From contig JAPEIS010000001.1 of assembly GCA_029531795.1 (NCBI GenBank), positions 7,254,001 through 7,318,000 on the forward strand: 64,000 bases of DNA, in the 5' to 3' direction. Below are positions 61,426-64,000 of the stretch, piece after piece. The notes below the pieces were generated by a model. The model was given only the letters and a program-made list of their open reading frames with translations, was not told where the DNA came from and did not search any database. Position 1 is the first letter of the stretch. Each line of letters opens with the position of its first letter. The DNA comes from Sclerotinia nivalis (taxonomy: Eukaryota > Ascomycota > Leotiomycetes > Helotiales > Sclerotiniaceae). A program made the translations under genes and the position numbers.

Positions 61426-62533
61426 CAAAACTACCGAATCAAAGTTTTCAAGAATTATCCTAACTCTTCCAAAAACCGAATATATTAATCCAATTGTATT
61501 TCCCCTTTGAAGGAATAAAGAATTGTATATTATTATGGAAATCAGAATCAATGGTTCTCTTGATTATTCGAAAAAACAAGCAATTAAGAACTTCGAAAGG
61601 TTTATATCTACGATTCCAAAAAATGATCTGCAAGTTTTCTCCGATAATTCGAAAAACAAAGTTTTGGATGATACTATAAAAGATAGATTAATAATTTATT
61701 AATACAATCTGTAAATAGATCAATAGGTTTTCTTACTAGACTATAATACTGAAATCTTTGATACCGAAGTAATTGTAACTCTGAAAAATGCTCAGATAGC
61801 GATTTAACTACCCTCAATTAGATTTGCTACAGATTTTTAGGTTTTCTTGAATAATCTAGAGATTGCTATATATTTAGACTCTCATTCGATTGAATCCTTT
61901 CAATCGGTATTTGAAGAATTCTATAAATTAGCTACAATTTGGCCCTTCAGATCTCGCTTACCATATACCTGCCCTGATTCAATTCGAATCCGATAGATTC
62001 CTAAACATCTAGATATCCCCGGAAATAAAGCAATGAATAAAACAGCTAAAGAAGGAATAACATTTTCATCTTTATTTGATTCTATTTGTACTTTTGTCTC
62101 TTTGAAAAGGATTACTAAATCGAATACTAAATTAGCAAAATCAAAATTATAGATAATTACAATATTATTAAACTATAATAATCTTTTTATAACTTATAAC
62201 AATCAATTGATTATATTTTCTTTTGAACAAATAATATTAGAATATATCCTGACAACTAGATCTCAACATAGCGATTTTGCAGTGTATCACGATTGTTTCA
62301 ATTATGAAGATATTTATATATTATATTTATATAGGAAAAGAAAATCCCTTTTTCATTTTTACTTTTGTAAAATTGGAAATATTCAAAAAACTCTTTCAAA
62401 GTTATTATCATCTAAAGCTATCCCTTATCTTTTGGGAAGTATAGAAAGAGTAACGAAATTAGTAATTTGGTTTAAATTTATAAGGTTCTATCAGAATATA
62501 TACTCTCGATTCCCTATACAATTTATAGATTGA
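61426..62533 (+). pseudogene. LINE ORF2, RNase H and C-terminal zinc-binding tail
   Basis: RNase H remnants start at about 61540 (NGSLDYSKKQ, QVFSDNSKNKV, DFQVFLNNLEIAIYLDSHSI). They are followed by IPKHLDIPGNKAMNKTAKEG near 62010, the final RNase H motif (RHVGIPGNExADxxAKEG type). The last 108 codons (62207-62533) are fully open and end LLGSIERVTKLVIWFKFIRF...FPIQFID, the typical LINE C-terminus. The HSDFAVYHDCFNYED segment corresponds to the zinc-binding GDFxxYHxRFxHxD block. This part is less damaged than the rest of the LINE. Confidence 0.85.
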
Positions 62534-62962
62534 AGGATTGTTTTGATTTTATTTTATTTTATTTTATTTTATGTTTGGGTTTTCTTTGTATAAGGTATTG
62601 GGTTTTGATTCGGAAAGATTGAATTTGTATAAATTTAAAAAAAAAAAAAAAAAACTTTATATTAACAAAATATACTAAAAAGCTCGATTGCGATAATGAA
62701 GAAGAGGAGATCAGGAATCGAGAGATCTAATTGTATTGTAGAGGATAACTGAAATATCTATTCAAGAGATTAATTCAATATATAATAACAATTATGTAAA
62801 CTCTATTGAAGTATTTAATATATATAATATTAGTAAACTTAGATTAACTAATTAGAAATTTAGGGGCCTTTCTCTCCTAGCGTCCTTTGTCCCAATTGGG
62901 AATTTGAGGCCTGTGCTTCGCACAGAGCCTCGGACGAAAAATATCACACACACACACACAAA
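62534..62962 (+). other. LINE 3' UTR with internal poly-A and a (CA)n tail
   Basis: It contains a (TTTTA)n tract at 62552-62572, an A-run of about 18 at 62638-62655, a GC-rich hairpin at about 62908-62935 (GAGGC-CTGTGC...GCACAG-A-GCCTC) and a (CA)n tract at 62946-62960 directly before the right TSD. The tail may be the priming end of the LINE. Alternatively, the element ends at the A-run and 62656-62962 belongs to something older. Confidence 0.55.
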
Positions 62963-62975
62963 TAGTAAGCCATCA
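62963..62975. repeat. right copy of the 13 bp LINE target-site duplication
   Basis: TAGTAAGCCATCA, identical to 24268-24280. It marks the right border of the 38.7 kb island. Confidence 0.85.
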
Positions 62976-63978
62976 ATTCACTGTTTGCGTGGCTTAGGCT
63001 TAGGTTCGATATTTCCTGCATCAAATGACAACACCGTTGGTTCTAGAGTTCCTGTATATGGACTTTTGACTCGATAGGTCTTCTCAGTGATATATCATAT
63101 ACCGAGTATACGTTTCAGATACAGTCAGCGAACAAGCACTCATTGTGTATCGCGCCACGACGACTGATCGACCAATAATCAATATATGCAGGTACCGATG
63201 TACTGGATTACCGCAATGTATGCCTAAATACGTATCAGTGTACACGAAACATGCTGTATTTCGTGGCCTGGTTGTCGCTGTCTAATATCTAAGTTTTCTG
63301 TTCATCTCTTTCATGGGATTCTTACATTCAGATATCAATGTCGTTGCCTTCATATCACTCACCAGCTAGAACTAAACAAACAAGCAAGACAATACTCCGT
63401 ACAATTGCAAATCAATTAACCTTACATAATCTCGAGATCACCAGGATCCATAGCTAGTAAATTCATTCCAAATCCCATCTATACGGAACCCATCCACCCA
63501 TCCATCGCATCAGCCTAGCCAGTCCAGTCAACAAGGAAAATCTTACAAGCGGGAAAAAATCATCCTACACCGCGCAACCTTATCTATTTTCATCTCCAAC
63601 TCCAACTCCGCGCTTCTTTCACTACTTGCTTGCACCTACGAGTACCAAATTCTAATCAACACACACCACCTAGATACTTCGCATTGAACTCCGAAAATTT
63701 ATGCCGGTATGTATTAGAAATACTATACCGAGGAACCGATTGATGGTTCGAAATCCTTGTCTCATTGGATGGTCCTGGTGGTCCGTCTACTTAATAATAC
63801 AACAACGCATCATCAAAAAGAAACCAAAAAAATGAAACACGAAATTGGTTCTAGAGTTGGAATCTAGATTTTTACTGATATAGTTGACCACTTGTGTTGT
63901 CCATCTTCCTTACCCAGTGCCCACCCTATCTCAAAACCTACTCGACTCCTCACTCCTTACAGAAGGAACACCATATCA
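62976..63978. other. unique DNA, probable promoter region of the gene at the right edge
   Basis: GC content is normal again. CT-rich stretches (cctactcgactcctcactcc at about 63935) of the type found just before fungal start codons lie close to 63979. No coding exon is recognised. Confidence 0.45.
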
Positions 63979-64000
63979 ATGTCTGAGTCGAAAAGAGATA
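63979..64000 (+). CDS. possible start of a gene cut by the right edge
   Basis: ATG at 63979 opens MSESKRD and is preceded by a pyrimidine-rich leader. Only seven codons are visible, so no product can be proposed. Confidence 0.25.

Larger units (their letters stand above)
24281..62962 (+). mobile_element. host LINE (Tad-like non-LTR retrotransposon), interrupted by three large insertions
   Basis: The segments 24281-26538, 38405-40352, 47437-47771 and 61426-62962 read in order as one LINE of about 6066 bp after removing insertions and duplicated targets. They hold ORF1 with zinc knuckles, an AP-type endonuclease, a reverse transcriptase, an RNase H and a C-terminal zinc-binding tail, then a 3' UTR ending in a (CA)n tail. 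A 13 bp direct repeat flanks the whole. The order and content match Tad-clade LINEs of filamentous ascomycetes. In-frame TAA/TAG at former Gln codons show RIP inactivation. Confidence 0.88.

Noticed and set aside
24281..62962. AT-rich 38.7 kb block as a centromere core
   Set aside because: The block is fully accounted for by nested elements between the two copies of one 13 bp duplication. Nothing else points to a centromere, although sequence alone cannot exclude it.

Overview
This window is ascomycete nuclear DNA, most likely from the Sclerotiniaceae (Botrytis/Sclerotinia group). The genes have short 45-130 bp spliceosomal introns with GTAAGT-type donors and CTRAY branch points. One gene (10068-10722) encodes a 153-residue ricin-B-fold lectin with the same length and motifs as the Sclerotinia sclerotiorum agglutinin family.

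The window has three parts. (1) Positions 1-24.27 kb are ordinary gene-bearing DNA. They hold a BTB-domain gene with a frameshift, a small secreted protein, pyroglutamyl peptidase I, an amino-acid transporter, a 310 bp Tc1/mariner-type MITE, the lectin, an intron-containing tRNA-Ile(AAU), a 913-residue PH-domain protein, the DASH kinetochore subunit ASK1 and a small two-exon basic protein. I assigned exon structures where splice sites and reading phase agreed. (2) Positions 24.28-62.96 kb are a 38.7 kb AT-rich island made entirely of nested transposons. (3) Positions 62.98-64.0 kb return to unique DNA, apparently the upstream region of a gene whose first codons lie at the right edge.

The island can be taken apart exactly from its target-site duplications (TSDs). 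The host is a Tad-like LINE of about 6.07 kb (24281-62962) flanked by a 13 bp direct repeat. Three elements sit inside it: an 11.9 kb element with 17 bp terminal inverted repeats (26539-38404); Gypsy-2 (40353-47436, TSD AATTA); and Gypsy-3 (47772-61425, TSD CAAAA). Each holds further insertions. The TIR element carries Gypsy-1 (31168-37915) and an inverted solo LTR. Gypsy-2 carries a GC-rich solo LTR (TSD CAGAT). Gypsy-3 carries a related GC-rich solo LTR inside its own 5' LTR (TSD TAACC) and Gypsy-4 on the minus strand (TSD TATAA), which belongs to the same family as Gypsy-1.

Nearly every element coding region is broken by TAA/TAG/TGA where Gln, Arg or Trp is expected. This is the C-to-T pattern of repeat-induced point mutation (RIP). 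The short solo LTRs are unmutated. The points most worth a second look are: flanks swapped between two inverted LTRs, which record a 34 bp inversion; the uncharacterised TIR element with mirrored 9 bp minisatellites; an intact antisense ORF at the 3' end of Gypsy-3; and two solo LTRs that share their 3' half but have unrelated, hairpin-rich 5' halves.
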